This document shows, one piece after another, positions 26,074-35,323 of a DNA stretch of 64,000 nucleotides. This stretch comes from an uncultured Actinomycetes bacterium (GTDB taxonomy: Bacteria > Actinomycetota > Actinomycetes > Nanopelagicales > Nanopelagicaceae): positions 1 to 64,000 of the forward strand of contig CAILXX010000004.1 of the NCBI GenBank assembly GCA_903838295.1. The letters run 5' to 3'. The notes under the pieces were generated by a model. It saw only the letters and a program-made list of their open reading frames with translations, did not search any database and was not told where the DNA came from. The translations under genes and the position numbers were made by a program. Every line of letters starts with the position of its first letter. Positions within the stretch are counted from its first letter, which is position 1.

Positions 26074-27153
26074 ATGAGTTGGATCAAGCGAAAGAGCCTA
26101 GAGGTGGAGATTTTCGAGCCCCTTGAAGTTGGTAGCGCCATGGTCGCACTTTTGGGCAGCATTGATGCCGAGGCACTAGTCGTGGGCCCAATTGAAGAAG
26201 TTGTTTTTGCCTCCGACAGTGTCGAAAATTTTAATCTCGTTAAAGATGGCAGATTACAAAATGAATCTTTGCAGCGCCTGGTCCGTGCAGTGCGACGCAG
26301 CGGTACCCAGCAAGAGGCAACCATGGAATTACCCCGGGGTCCATTAGGTACGGGTACTCATGATTTATTAGTGCGGGTCACGCCTTTAACTGATTCTGGT
26401 TTAATTTGTATTTTGATCTTTGATGACAGCGAGATGCACCGACTTGATTCAATTCGACGTGATTTTGTGGCAAATATTTCGCACGAACTCAAGACACCGA
26501 TTGGTGCACTGTCTATTTTATCCGAAGCAGTTTTAGGGGCCGCAGATGATCCCCAGGCGATTGTTAAATTTGCGTCACGGATGCAACACGAGTCAAAGCG
26601 CTTAAGCGATCTAGTTCAAGAGATTATTAATCTCTCTAGATTGCAAGATGATGATCCACTCAAAAATGCTAGTGTCATTGATTTAAACGAGGTATTATAT
26701 ATTGCAATTTCACAATCCGAACTCAATGCAGCGGCTCGAAATATTGAATTAATTTATGGTGAAAGCAACCCGGTACATGTTAAAGGTGATTCAGCTCAGA
26801 TTCTGATGGCTGTTTCAAATTTGATTGAAAACGCGATCAATTACAGTCCAGAGAATACTCGTGTGGCTGTTGCGCTGCGAACAACTGACGGTGTTGCAGA
26901 AATTTCTGTCACCGATCAAGGAATCGGAATTCCAGAGAAAGATATTGAACGGATATTTGAGCGTTTTTATCGTGTAGATCCGGCTCGATCCCGAGAAACG
27001 GGTGGCACGGGCCTTGGCTTATCTATAGTAAAACATGTCGTAACCAACCATGGCGGCGACGTTTCTGTTTGGAGTATTGAAGGCGCAGGCAGCACCTTCA
27101 CGATTCGTTTACCCATCACCAATCACTTAACAGCCGTGGAGGCAGAGCAATGA
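26074..27153 (+). CDS. senX3: Phosphate-responsive sensor histidine kinase SenX3, apparently soluble
   Basis: 359 residues. A PAS-like N-terminal domain (about 20-125) leads to the HisKA helix with FVANISHELKTPIGALS (phospho-His around residue 138) and the ATP-binding domain with N-box NLIENAINYS, G1 DQGIGIP and G2 GGTGLGLSIVKH. It phosphorylates RegX3, whose gene overlaps by 4 nt. The Mycobacterium homologue begins with two membrane helices. None is present here, and a stop codon just upstream excludes a longer N-terminus. The kinase therefore seems cytosolic and may read phosphate only through PhoU and the importer. Confidence 0.92.
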   Translation: MSWIKRKSLEVEIFEPLEVGSAMVALLGSIDAEALVVGPIEEVVFASDSVENFNLVKDGRLQNESLQRLVRAVRRSGTQQEATMELPRGPLGTGTHDLLVRVTPLTDSGLICILIFDDSEMHRLDSIRRDFVANISHELKTPIGALSILSEAVLGAADDPQAIVKFASRMQHESKRLSDLVQEIINLSRLQDDDPLKNASVIDLNEVLYIAISQSELNAAARNIELIYGESNPVHVKGDSAQILMAVSNLIENAINYSPENTRVAVALRTTDGVAEISVTDQGIGIPEKDIERIFERFYRVDPARSRETGGTGLGLSIVKHVVTNHGGDVSVWSIEGAGSTFTIRLPITNHLTAVEAEQ

Positions 27154-27830
27154 CAAAAATCCTAGTAGTAGAAGACGAAGCATCTTTCTCCGATGCACTC
27201 GCCTATCTCTTGGGACGTGAAGGCTTTGACGTGTCAGTTGCGGATACTGGCCCGGCAGCAATTGAAGAATTTGATCGACATGGGGCAGATTTGATCCTCT
27301 TGGATTTGATGTTACCTGGATTGCCGGGAACCGAAGTCTGTCGGCAGATCCGTTCACGCTCCAATGTTCCAGTAATCATGCTCACCGCAAAAGATTCCGA
27401 AGTCGATAAGGTCGTGGGACTTGAACTTGGCGCCGACGATTATGTGACTAAGCCTTATTCCACTCGCGAACTTGTTGCTCGAATCCGCGCTGTACTGCGT
27501 CGTCAGGGCGATGAAGAGTTGGGTGGGGACACAACCCTGGCCGAAGGTCCAGTCCGTATGGATGTAGAACGCCACATTGTTACGGTTAATGGAAATGTGC
27601 AGTCACTACCACTCAAAGAATTCGAACTTCTTGAATTCCTGATGCGCAACAGCGGACGAGTACTTACACGTACTCAGCTTATTGATCGTGTCTGGGGCAG
27701 CGATTATTTTGGTGATACCAAAACACTTGATGTGCATGTCAAAAGATTGCGTGCAAAGATCGAGGTAGATCCTGGTAACCCAGTCTTTATTCAGACGGTA
27801 CGCGGATTAGGATATAAGTTCGAGGGCTAA
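27150..27830 (+). CDS. regX3: Response regulator RegX3 (OmpR family)
   Basis: 226 residues. The receiver domain (1-118) has the acidic pair EDE at 8-10, phospho-acceptor Asp in LILLDLMLPG (around 52), Thr in MLTAKD and Lys in VTKPYS. The C-terminal winged helix (about 130-225) has the OmpR pattern LPLKEFELLEFLMRNSGRVLTR and DVHVKRLRAKIE. It activates or represses phosphate-starvation genes by binding PHO-box direct repeats. Candidate repeats in this window lie at 25975, 42435 and 44326. Confidence 0.94.
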   Translation: MTKILVVEDEASFSDALAYLLGREGFDVSVADTGPAAIEEFDRHGADLILLDLMLPGLPGTEVCRQIRSRSNVPVIMLTAKDSEVDKVVGLELGADDYVTKPYSTRELVARIRAVLRRQGDEELGGDTTLAEGPVRMDVERHIVTVNGNVQSLPLKEFELLEFLMRNSGRVLTRTQLIDRVWGSDYFGDTKTLDVHVKRLRAKIEVDPGNPVFIQTVRGLGYKFEG

Positions 27831-28343
27831 TTACTTGGTAGCGCTTGGCGAAGGTGAAGCGCTTGGAACGGCTTCGCCACCAACACTTGAAAAGTAATCT
27901 GTTTTAGCACGAACAATTGCACTGAGTTTTACAGATGGTGCATGTGCAAAAGTCACAACAACATCGGCGCGGCTACCAGCAGGGGCATTAAGTGCTGGGA
28001 CAACGCCAGTTGCATTCGCTGAATCACCAGAGAAGATCACTGGGGTATTTTGAAGAAGAGGTAATGAAGCCGGAGTGATTACGACCGGGATTCCCCCGAC
28101 TGTGATACCGGTGAGAGAATCGCCAGCCGTATCTTGATTTATAAATGTCGCAACAAGCGCGGCGCTGCCATCTGGTTGCGAAACAAGCAAAAGATCACGA
28201 ATGTCAATAGAGCCGCTAGTTGCTTCGACGCCGTCACTTACCTGCTTGATATGGCGAGTAGGAGCCTGTGCACCGCTTGCACCACAACCTGTAAGGGCTA
28301 GGACGCTGATAACGACTACTCCGAGGCCGGCGGTCTTGTTCAT
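27831..28343 (-). CDS. Exported lipoprotein of unknown function
   Basis: 170 residues from the ATG at 28343, where a TATTCT -10 ends 6 nt upstream. Signal peptide [21 protein letters not shown] has the lipobox LTGC, so the mature Cys is lipid-anchored. The body (about 45-150) is a beta-rich domain ([27 protein letters not shown]... [13 protein letters not shown]...) like the copper-chaperone-type or DUF4232-like cell-surface folds. I cannot name the family. The C-terminus is a short Ser/Pro tail. It lies between regX3 (convergent) and carD (divergent); similar small lipoproteins are common in actinobacteria. Confidence 0.78.
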   Translation of the reverse strand: MNKTAGLGVVVISVLALTGCGASGAQAPTRHIKQVSDGVEATSGSIDIRDLLLVSQPDGSAALVATFINQDTAGDSLTGITVGGIPVVITPASLPLLQNTPVIFSGDSANATGVVPALNAPAGSRADVVVTFAHAPSVKLSAIVRAKTDYFSSVGGEAVPSASPSPSATK

Positions 28344-28349
28344 ACGAGG

Positions 28350-28355
28350 AGAATA
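28350..28355 (-). promoter_or_regulatory. -10 element, leaderless start of the lipoprotein gene
   Basis: On the minus strand TATTCT ends 6 nt before the ATG at 28343, which favours this start over longer in-frame ATGs. Confidence 0.5.
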
Positions 28356-28408
28356 CAGGGGTGGATGAGGGGTTTCAGGTCTCATTTTTTTGTGACCCAA
28401 GTCGCTGG

Positions 28409-28414
28409 TACAAT
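28409..28414 (+). promoter_or_regulatory. -10 element of carD
   Basis: TACAAT lies 27 nt before the carD ATG. AAGGAG (28428-28433) then serves as ribosome site, so this is a short leadered transcript. Confidence 0.45.
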
Positions 28415-28441
28415 TGCTCTCTAATCCAAGGAGCCCAATTA

Positions 28442-28924
28442 ATGTCTTTTAAAGTCGGCGAAACCGTTGTATATCCCCATCACGGAGCGGCTCTCATTGA
28501 AGCAATCGAGACCCGGACTATTAAAGGCGAAGAGAAGATCTACCTGGTTCTAAAAGTTGCCCAGGGTGACCTTACTGTTCGCGTTCCAGCCGAAAATATT
28601 GACCTCGTGGGTGTCCGCGATGTTGTCGACTCAGCAGGGCTTGATCGAGTCTTCAACGTGCTGCGCCAGCCATATACCGAAGAGCCAACAAACTGGTCTC
28701 GTCGTTATAAGGCAAACGTCGAAAAATTGGCTTCAGGAGATGTCATTAAAGTTGCCGAGGTTGTTCGTGATCTTTACCGCCGCGATTTAGATCGTGGCCT
28801 ATCGGCTGGCGAAAAGCGTATGTTGGCAAAGGCAAAGCAGATTCTTATCTCTGAACTTGCGCTCGCCGAACGTACCGACGAAGAGAAGGCCGGCATCATT
28901 CTCGATGAGGTTTTAGCTTCTTAA
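28442..28924 (+). CDS. carD: RNA polymerase-binding transcription factor CarD
   Basis: 160 residues from the ATG at 28442, chosen because AAGGAG lies 8 nt upstream and CarD proteins start [16 protein letters not shown]. The N-terminal RNAP-interaction domain (Tudor-like, 1-55) binds the RNA polymerase beta subunit. The C-terminal helical domain has the conserved Trp in [13 protein letters not shown] (around 85) that contacts DNA upstream of the -10 element. CarD stabilises open complexes at rRNA and many other promoters and is essential in mycobacteria. ispDF follows after 13 nt. Confidence 0.95.
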   Translation: MSFKVGETVVYPHHGAALIEAIETRTIKGEEKIYLVLKVAQGDLTVRVPAENIDLVGVRDVVDSAGLDRVFNVLRQPYTEEPTNWSRRYKANVEKLASGDVIKVAEVVRDLYRRDLDRGLSAGEKRMLAKAKQILISELALAERTDEEKAGIILDEVLAS

Positions 28925-28937
28925 AGCTTCAACTGCC

Positions 28938-30086
28938 GTGAGCGATTTAGTTGCCGTCATTATTCCTGCTGGCGGCAGTGGCGAACGTTTAGGCGCACAA
29001 CTCCCCAAAGCGTTAGTACAACTTGCAGGGCGGACATTGATCGAACACGCGGTCGCAAATATGGCTCCGGTTGCTAGTCAGATTATTGTTGCCGCTCCCA
29101 CCGGATACGAAGATCATTTCAAAAAATTGCTCGGAACCGAGATCACCGTTGTTACGGGTGGATCTACTAGAACTGCCAGCGTCAAGGCTGCTTTAGAACA
29201 TGTAGATAAATCCAATGAGTATGTCTTGGTGCATGATGCCGCCCGTTCGTTGGCAAGTACAGAGTTGGCGGCCCGAATTATTGATTCCTTGCGGGCCGGT
29301 GAAAAAGCAGTGATCCCTGGAATGACAGTCTCAGATACGATTAAAAAAGTTGATGCAAATAATTATGTTACCAAGACGCTGACCCGATCTAAATTACGTG
29401 CGATCCAAACTCCACAAGGTTTCACTCGAAAAGTTTTGATTGCTGCACATAAATCTTCTGATGAAGTTACGGATGATGCCGGACTTGTGGAAAGTAATGG
29501 GATAGAAGTTAAAGTCATTACAGGTGAAGAGCGTGCGCTCAAAATTACAACTCCAGGTGATCTTGCAACCGCCAACCGGCTATTGATTGCAGAGATAAAT
29601 ACGGAGATCAGAGTAGGAATCGGTACGGATGCACATGCTTTTTCTGCTGACCCTAATCGCACGCTGCATCTTGCTGGCTTGCATTGGTTGGGAGAAGTCG
29701 GGGTTGATGGACATTCTGACGGCGATGTAGCAGCCCATGCCATATGCGATGCGCTATTTGCTGCAGCAGGTTTGGGGGATTTGGGATCCAACTTCGGGAC
29801 AGCTGATCCCAAATACGCAGGCGCAACTGGTTCGCAATTATTATCAGAAACTTTTGCTCGGGTTTCTGAAGCAGGTTATGCAATCAATAACGTCAGCGTG
29901 CAAATAGTTGGCAATCGTCCAAAGATTGGTTTGCGCCGATCAGAAGCAATTGCTGCGCTCTCTGCTGCGCTCAATGGCGCCGCCGTGTCAGTATCTGCTA
30001 CAACCACTGATGGGCTTGGATTTACTGGCGAAGGCAAGGGACTCTCTGCAATAGCGACTGCATTACTAGTACGAAGCGCACGGTAG
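28938..30086 (+). CDS. ispDF: Bifunctional IspD-IspF isoprenoid enzyme
   Basis: 382 residues from GTG. Residues 1 to about 225 are IspD (MEP cytidylyltransferase): [17 protein letters not shown] at the N-terminus, [10 protein letters not shown] and DDAGLVE. From about 226 it is IspF (2,4-cyclodiphosphate synthase): DAH metal motif in GIGTDAHAF, then [29 protein letters not shown]. The fusion carries two non-consecutive steps of the MEP pathway to IPP and DMAPP. Mycobacteria have adjacent but separate genes; fused forms occur in several lineages. The carD-ispD-ispF-cysS order is typically actinobacterial. Confidence 0.94.
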   Translation: MSDLVAVIIPAGGSGERLGAQLPKALVQLAGRTLIEHAVANMAPVASQIIVAAPTGYEDHFKKLLGTEITVVTGGSTRTASVKAALEHVDKSNEYVLVHDAARSLASTELAARIIDSLRAGEKAVIPGMTVSDTIKKVDANNYVTKTLTRSKLRAIQTPQGFTRKVLIAAHKSSDEVTDDAGLVESNGIEVKVITGEERALKITTPGDLATANRLLIAEINTEIRVGIGTDAHAFSADPNRTLHLAGLHWLGEVGVDGHSDGDVAAHAICDALFAAAGLGDLGSNFGTADPKYAGATGSQLLSETFARVSEAGYAINNVSVQIVGNRPKIGLRRSEAIAALSAALNGAAVSVSATTTDGLGFTGEGKGLSAIATALLVRSAR

Positions 30087-30089
30087 AAT
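30084..30089 (+). promoter_or_regulatory. -10 element, leaderless start of cysS
   Basis: TAGAAT ends 6 nt before the ATG at 30096 and overlaps the ispDF stop codon. cysS may thus be transcribed separately as well as by read-through. Confidence 0.5.
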
Positions 30090-30095
30090 CACCTA

Positions 30096-31484
30096 ATGTC
30101 AGCGCAACTCAAGTTATATAACACAGCAAGCCGTGCTGTCGAAAACTTTAAGCCAATAACCCCCGGTAAAATTGGAATTTACTTGTGTGGAGCAACCGTG
30201 CAAGCACCACCGCATATTGGACATATTCGAAGCGGGGTAAACTTCGATATTTTGCGCCGCTGGTTAATTGCAACAGGCAATGATGTGACTTTTATCCGCA
30301 ACGTCACCGACATTGATGACAAGATCCTTCATAAAGCAGTGCACGAAGAGATCGAATGGTGGGCTGTTGCCCAAAAATACGAACGCGCTTTCACAGAGGC
30401 TTACCGGGCGCTCAATGTCCTTCCTCCGACATACGAACCACGGGCCACAGGGCACATCACCCAGATGATTACGCTCATGCAGATTCTCATCGATAACGGC
30501 AGCGCATACGCACCGGGCAATGGCGATGTGTACCTAGAAGTTCGCCGCCTGAAGTCATACCTTACGTTGTCGAATCAGAAGCTCGATGATCTGCAATCTG
30601 CCGATGACGCCGACCTTACAAATAAGAAAGATCCGCGCGACTTTGCGTTATGGAAATCTGCCAAGCCCGGCGAACCTTCATGGCCAACTCCGTGGGGAGA
30701 TGGTCGACCTGGTTGGCATCTGGAATGTTCTGCGATGGCGCATGCGTATCTTGGCGAAACTTTTGATATCCACGGTGGCGGACTAGATCTGATTTTTCCA
30801 CACCACGAAAATGAGATCGCCCAATCAGAATCTGCCGGTTGGGGCTTTGCGAAAATCTGGATGCACAACGCATGGGTAACCACATCTGGTGAAAAAATGT
30901 CGAAGTCATTAGGTAATTCGCTGCAAGTTCAAGAAATCTTGAAGAAGGTCAGAGGTATCGAACTTCGGTGGTACTTGGGTGGCGCGCATTATCGGTCGAT
31001 GCTCGAATTTTCATTTGAATCTCTAGAAGAATCAGCCATCAATTTTCGTCGGATCGAAGGATTCCTAAAACGTGCAGAAGGAGTCCTCGGCAGCAATCCT
31101 GATGCTGTGATTTCTGGCGCCTTTGCCGACGCAATGAATGATGATTTGGCCGTACCGACTGGTTTGGCGCTCATCTCAGAATCACTTCGGTTGGGCAATA
31201 TCGCACTCGCTGCAAATGATAAAGAGGGAATTTTGCAGAGCGCAGCAGAGATTCGCGGAGCTTTATCAATTTTAGGATGCGATCCATTCGATCCAATCTT
31301 TGCCGCAGATTCATCTACCAATACAGATATTTTGGATGGTCTGATTTCATTAGCCCTAGAGCAACGGGCTGCCGCTCGTGCTCGTAAAGATTTTGCAGCA
31401 GCAGATGCAATTCGTGATCAAATAGCGGTGCTAGGCGTGGTTCTAGAAGATACGCCCCAGGGCACCAGATGGAGTATCAGCTAA
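30096..31484 (+). CDS. cysS: Cysteinyl-tRNA synthetase
   Basis: 462 residues. Class I motifs: HIGH as HIGH in APPHIGHIRSG (around 39), and KMSKS in GEKMSKSLGN (around 267). Zinc ligands include the Cys in GIYLCGATVQ (around 31), WHLECSAMA, and HHENE. The ERAA/DALR-type C-terminus has AARARKDFAAADAIRDQIAVLGV. It charges tRNA-Cys in the cytosol. It is not the mycothiol ligase MshC, which lacks this C-terminal domain. rlmB starts at the overlapping TAATG. Confidence 0.95.
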   Translation: MSAQLKLYNTASRAVENFKPITPGKIGIYLCGATVQAPPHIGHIRSGVNFDILRRWLIATGNDVTFIRNVTDIDDKILHKAVHEEIEWWAVAQKYERAFTEAYRALNVLPPTYEPRATGHITQMITLMQILIDNGSAYAPGNGDVYLEVRRLKSYLTLSNQKLDDLQSADDADLTNKKDPRDFALWKSAKPGEPSWPTPWGDGRPGWHLECSAMAHAYLGETFDIHGGGLDLIFPHHENEIAQSESAGWGFAKIWMHNAWVTTSGEKMSKSLGNSLQVQEILKKVRGIELRWYLGGAHYRSMLEFSFESLEESAINFRRIEGFLKRAEGVLGSNPDAVISGAFADAMNDDLAVPTGLALISESLRLGNIALAANDKEGILQSAAEIRGALSILGCDPFDPIFAADSSTNTDILDGLISLALEQRAAARARKDFAAADAIRDQIAVLGVVLEDTPQGTRWSIS

Positions 31485-32317
31485 TGCGTCCAGGTAAAAA
31501 ACGTCGCGAAAGCGCAGGCGCACCAGCGCGTGAACAAACTCGTCGCCCAGAATCTCGGCGCGAGACTAAGCCTTCCTCCGATGCTGTTGCAGGACGAAAT
31601 CCAGTGGTGGAAGCGTTGCGCGCGAAAGTTCCCGCAAAAGAATTACTGGTTGCAGAACGCGCCGAGATTGACGAACGCATGCAAGAAGCAATGCGCCTTG
31701 CCAAGAATCAGAACTTGCTAATCAAAGAAGTTTCTCGTGGTGTACTTGATGGCTTGACTGGCACAACCATGCATCAAGGAATTGCCCTTGTGATCAAGCC
31801 GTTTCAGTACGCAAACTTTGAAGAACTGCTTAAGAAGATAGAAAAGCCAGGTTTACTTATTGGGCTCGATGGAGTTACCGATCCACACAACTTAGGTGCC
31901 ATTGTCAGAAGTGCCGCAGCGTTCGGTGCAAACGCAGTTGTTATCCCAGAACGTCGTACAGCTGCAATGACGGGTTCTGCATGGAAAGCATCAGCTGGGG
32001 CCGCGGCTCGACTTCCTATTTCGCAGGTAACAAATCTGGTGCGATCCTTAGAAGATGCCAAGAAAGCTGGATTCTTTGTAGTGGGACTCGACGCCGAAGG
32101 CGATGAATCTTTACCGAAGTTTTCGCTCTCGTTAGAGTCTGTGTACTTAATTGTTGGGAGCGAAGGAAAGGGCCTATCCAGGTTGGTCCGAGAAACCTGC
32201 GACTTAATCCTCTCGATTCCTATGAAATCTGATGTCGAATCCCTCAATGCAAGCGTGGCTACCGCGATCGCAATGCATCAAATTGCTGCCAATCGCGCAG
32301 CGGCCACTCTGTCTTAA
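31484..32317 (+). CDS. rlmB: 23S rRNA (guanosine-2'-O-)-methyltransferase RlmB (SpoU/TrmH family)
   Basis: 277 residues from the ATG at 31484 (TAATG with cysS). A basic, disordered N-terminal extension (1-40) is followed by the SpoU substrate-binding domain (about 45-120) and the knotted SPOUT catalytic domain with motif 1 GLDGVTDPHNLGAIVRSAAAFG (written here in two parts of the same stretch), motif 2 IVGSEGKGLS and motif 3 IPMKSDVESLNASVATAIA. It methylates a guanosine ribose in 23S rRNA. The neighbouring cysS-rlmB order is conserved in actinobacteria. Confidence 0.93.
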   Translation: MRPGKKRRESAGAPAREQTRRPESRRETKPSSDAVAGRNPVVEALRAKVPAKELLVAERAEIDERMQEAMRLAKNQNLLIKEVSRGVLDGLTGTTMHQGIALVIKPFQYANFEELLKKIEKPGLLIGLDGVTDPHNLGAIVRSAAAFGANAVVIPERRTAAMTGSAWKASAGAAARLPISQVTNLVRSLEDAKKAGFFVVGLDAEGDESLPKFSLSLESVYLIVGSEGKGLSRLVRETCDLILSIPMKSDVESLNASVATAIAMHQIAANRAAATLS

Positions 32318-32351
32318 CCCATTGTTCATATTGATATAGGAAACTAAAGAT

Positions 32352-34433
32352 ATGTCACACATGATCTCAGAGAATCCGCGCCAGCGGCTTGTTGATCGAG
32401 AACTCTCTTGGTTGGCCTTCAACGAGCGTGTGCTAGAACTTGCCGAAGATGATGCTGTTCCGTTATTAGAGCGTTGCCGATTTCTCGCAATTTTCTCCTC
32501 AAACCTTGACGATTTTTTCATGATTAGGGTTGCTACTTTAAAGCGCAAATTAGAAAGTGGTGTGACAAAGGTCAATACTGCCGGTTATTCTCCGATTCAA
32601 TTGATGAGCGAAATATCTCAGAAGACTCAAGAATTACTACAACGTCAGTCGAAGGTATTTCATGATGAGATTCTTCCGCGGCTAGCTACACATGGAATCG
32701 CATTAGCTAAGTGGGATTCACTCGATGATGCCGAGCGAACCCATGTGAATCAAATCTTTCAATCAAAAATATTCCCGGTACTGACCCCACTTGCGGTGGA
32801 TCCTTCGCATCCGTTCCCGTATATATCTGGCCTCTCACTCAATCTTGCGGTAGTAGTAAAAAAACCAGAGAGCGATGATGACTTATTTGCTCGTGTGAAA
32901 GTTCCCTCAAATCTTCCGCGCTTTGTCGAGACTGGCAAGAGTGGTACCCGTCGTTTTGTGCCGATGGAAGAAGTGATTATTGCAAATCTGTCAGAGCTAT
33001 TTCAGGGCATGGAAATTAAAGATCATTACACATTCCGCCTGACCCGTAACGCCGACTTAGAACTTGAAGAAGAAGAATCTGAAGACTTGTTGGCGTCGAT
33101 GGAACAAGAACTTTTGCGACGTAAATTTGGTCCACCGGTACGCCTAGAAGTAGATCGCGATATTCAGCCAGAATTACTCGTAACCTTGATGGATGAATTA
33201 AACGTTAAAGAAGAAGATATCAGTCGTTATAAAGAGCCGTTAGATCTTACTGGTCTCAATCAATTGGCCGATATAGATATGCCCGAACTCAAATATCCAC
33301 CATTTAGGAATCAAGTCCCACCTGATTTGCGTGAAGTAGATAAGGATTCGACCGATGAATTCTTTGACGCAATCCGTCGCCGTGAAATCATGCTTCACCA
33401 CCCTTATGAATCCTTTAATTCCAGCGTGCTCCGATTCCTTCAATCGGCAGCCACGGACCCCCATGTTTTGGCGATCAAGCAGACTTTGTACAGAACGTCG
33501 GGAGATTCTCCGATCGTTGAGGCGCTGATCGAAGCGGCAGAGCAGGGTAAGCAAGTCCTAGCAGTTATCGAGATCCGAGCTAGATTCGATGAACTAGCTA
33601 ATGTGCGCTGGGCCCGTAAGTTAGAAGATGCAGGTGTTCACGTTGTATATGGCCTGATTGGTTTAAAAACACATGCGAAGTTGTCCTTGGTTGTCCGTCA
33701 AGAGAGCAACGGAATTAGGCGTTATGTTCATATGGGCACAGGTAATTACAACCCAAAGACAGCACGTCTGTACGAAGATTTTGGGATTCTTTCAGCAGAT
33801 CCGACGCTTGGCGAAGATGTTAATAAATTATTTAACCAGTTATCAGGGTTTGCTCCGCAGACTGCGTTTACCAGAATTTTGGTAGCACCCCGCACAATGC
33901 GTTCTGGACTCCTAGAGCGAATTGATCGAGAGATCGCCCACCAGAAGGCAGGCAAGCCGGCTTTCATCCGGATGAAACTCAATGCAATCTTGGATGAAGA
34001 ATTTATCGAAGCCTTGTACAAAGCTTCAATCGAAGGAGTGAAGATCGAGTTGATTGTCCGCGGGATTTGTTCAGTCCGGGCTGGAATTCCTGGCCTTTCC
34101 GAGAACATAACCGCACGATCTATTTTAGGTCGCTTTTTAGAACATTCTCGGGTCTTTCATTTCGCCAATAATGGCAATGACGATCTCTTTATTGGAAGCG
34201 CTGATTTAATGCACCGCAATCTAGATCGCCGGGTAGAAAGCCTGGTCCAGATTACTCAGACAGATCATAAGCGGTTCTTACTGGGTGCATTGGATAGTTA
34301 TTTATCTAACGAGATTATTCGCTGGGAAATGCAACCCGACGGCACCTGGTCTGAGATTAAATTTGGAGCAGATAGTGCTCGACTACACGATTTTCATGCT
34401 ACAGCCATTGATTGGTACAAGGCACGCGAATGA
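32352..34433 (+). CDS. ppk: Polyphosphate kinase
   Basis: 693 residues, standard PPK1 length. N-terminal domain RELSWLAFNERVLELAED (17-34) and NLDDFFMIRV, then two phospholipase-D-like catalytic domains. The autophosphorylated His is in GLKTHAKLSLVVR (around 435), and the second catalytic His in LMHRNLDRRVE (around 590). It makes inorganic polyphosphate from ATP reversibly. With phoU, senX3-regX3, the NUDIX/SixA gene and ppx it forms a phosphate-storage neighbourhood. It has an AGGAAA ribosome site. Confidence 0.95.
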   Translation: MSHMISENPRQRLVDRELSWLAFNERVLELAEDDAVPLLERCRFLAIFSSNLDDFFMIRVATLKRKLESGVTKVNTAGYSPIQLMSEISQKTQELLQRQSKVFHDEILPRLATHGIALAKWDSLDDAERTHVNQIFQSKIFPVLTPLAVDPSHPFPYISGLSLNLAVVVKKPESDDDLFARVKVPSNLPRFVETGKSGTRRFVPMEEVIIANLSELFQGMEIKDHYTFRLTRNADLELEEEESEDLLASMEQELLRRKFGPPVRLEVDRDIQPELLVTLMDELNVKEEDISRYKEPLDLTGLNQLADIDMPELKYPPFRNQVPPDLREVDKDSTDEFFDAIRRREIMLHHPYESFNSSVLRFLQSAATDPHVLAIKQTLYRTSGDSPIVEALIEAAEQGKQVLAVIEIRARFDELANVRWARKLEDAGVHVVYGLIGLKTHAKLSLVVRQESNGIRRYVHMGTGNYNPKTARLYEDFGILSADPTLGEDVNKLFNQLSGFAPQTAFTRILVAPRTMRSGLLERIDREIAHQKAGKPAFIRMKLNAILDEEFIEALYKASIEGVKIELIVRGICSVRAGIPGLSENITARSILGRFLEHSRVFHFANNGNDDLFIGSADLMHRNLDRRVESLVQITQTDHKRFLLGALDSYLSNEIIRWEMQPDGTWSEIKFGADSARLHDFHATAIDWYKARE

Positions 34434-35320
34434 CACCCACGGTGATTGCTGCAGGTGGAGTTGTTTGGCGTAAAAATTCAGAAGATCAGACAGAAGTATT
34501 ACTCGTCCACCGTCCTCGTTACGATGATTGGTCGCTCCCCAAAGGCAAAGTTGAAGATGGTGAAGCGCTTATCGCTTGTGCTTATCGCGAACTGATGGAG
34601 GAGACAGGACTTAATATTAAGCTGGGTCCGTTTATTGGTTCTGTTGAATATTTTGTAGCCGATGGTCTCAAACATGTTGCTTACTGGAGCGCATCAATAC
34701 TTGGAGAGAATGAGCCTTTCCATCCCAATGAAGAAGTTGATGATGTTCTCTGGCTCACGCTGGATGCAGCGCTAATAAAGGCAACTCGTGAAAGTGATAA
34801 GAATATTCTCAAGCGATTTGTAGATGTTCCTTACGAATCATCCGCTTTAATAATGCTGCGTCATGCAAAGGCATTAGACAGATCTGAATGGTTAAGTGAA
34901 GATGACGATCGCCCATTGCAGAATATCGGCCAACTTCAGGCGAAAAGAATGCTTTCGCTGTATCAAGCATTTGGGTTACAAGAGATTCATACATCTGATG
35001 CTGTTCGGTGTTTAGATACCGTGACCGCTATGGCGCAAGCGTTAGACATTATTCCAATCATCAAGGAAGACCTTAGTGAATACACATTCAAGAAGAACAA
35101 AGATAAGGCAATTGATTACGCTAAAGATTTAATAAAAAAGAATAAACAGGTAGTGCTTTGCAGCCACAACCCCGTGCTTCCAAGGATGATGGAAAAATTG
35201 ACAAAAAAGATCGATTTTGATTATCCAGATAACAAGTTACAGCCAGGTGAAGCATGGATCTTGCACCACAATAAGAAAGAGGTACTCCAGATTGATCGAA
35301 TGGACGCTCCCGCAGTTTAA
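34430..35320 (+). CDS. NUDIX hydrolase fused to SixA-type histidine phosphatase (MutT1-like)
   Basis: 296 residues from the ATG at 34430 (ATGA overlap with ppk). Residues 1-135 are NUDIX with the full box GKVEDGEALIACAYRELMEETGL (given in the span 40-62). Residues 145-296 are a histidine-phosphatase domain with LIMLRHAKA at its start and the second His in VVLCSHNPVLPR. This two-domain plan and its place after ppk match mycobacterial MutT1, which removes 8-oxo-dGTP and acts on dinucleoside polyphosphates. The fusion is established in actinobacteria. Confidence 0.92.
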   Translation: MTPTVIAAGGVVWRKNSEDQTEVLLVHRPRYDDWSLPKGKVEDGEALIACAYRELMEETGLNIKLGPFIGSVEYFVADGLKHVAYWSASILGENEPFHPNEEVDDVLWLTLDAALIKATRESDKNILKRFVDVPYESSALIMLRHAKALDRSEWLSEDDDRPLQNIGQLQAKRMLSLYQAFGLQEIHTSDAVRCLDTVTAMAQALDIIPIIKEDLSEYTFKKNKDKAIDYAKDLIKKNKQVVLCSHNPVLPRMMEKLTKKIDFDYPDNKLQPGEAWILHHNKKEVLQIDRMDAPAV

Positions 35321-35323
35321 GCT

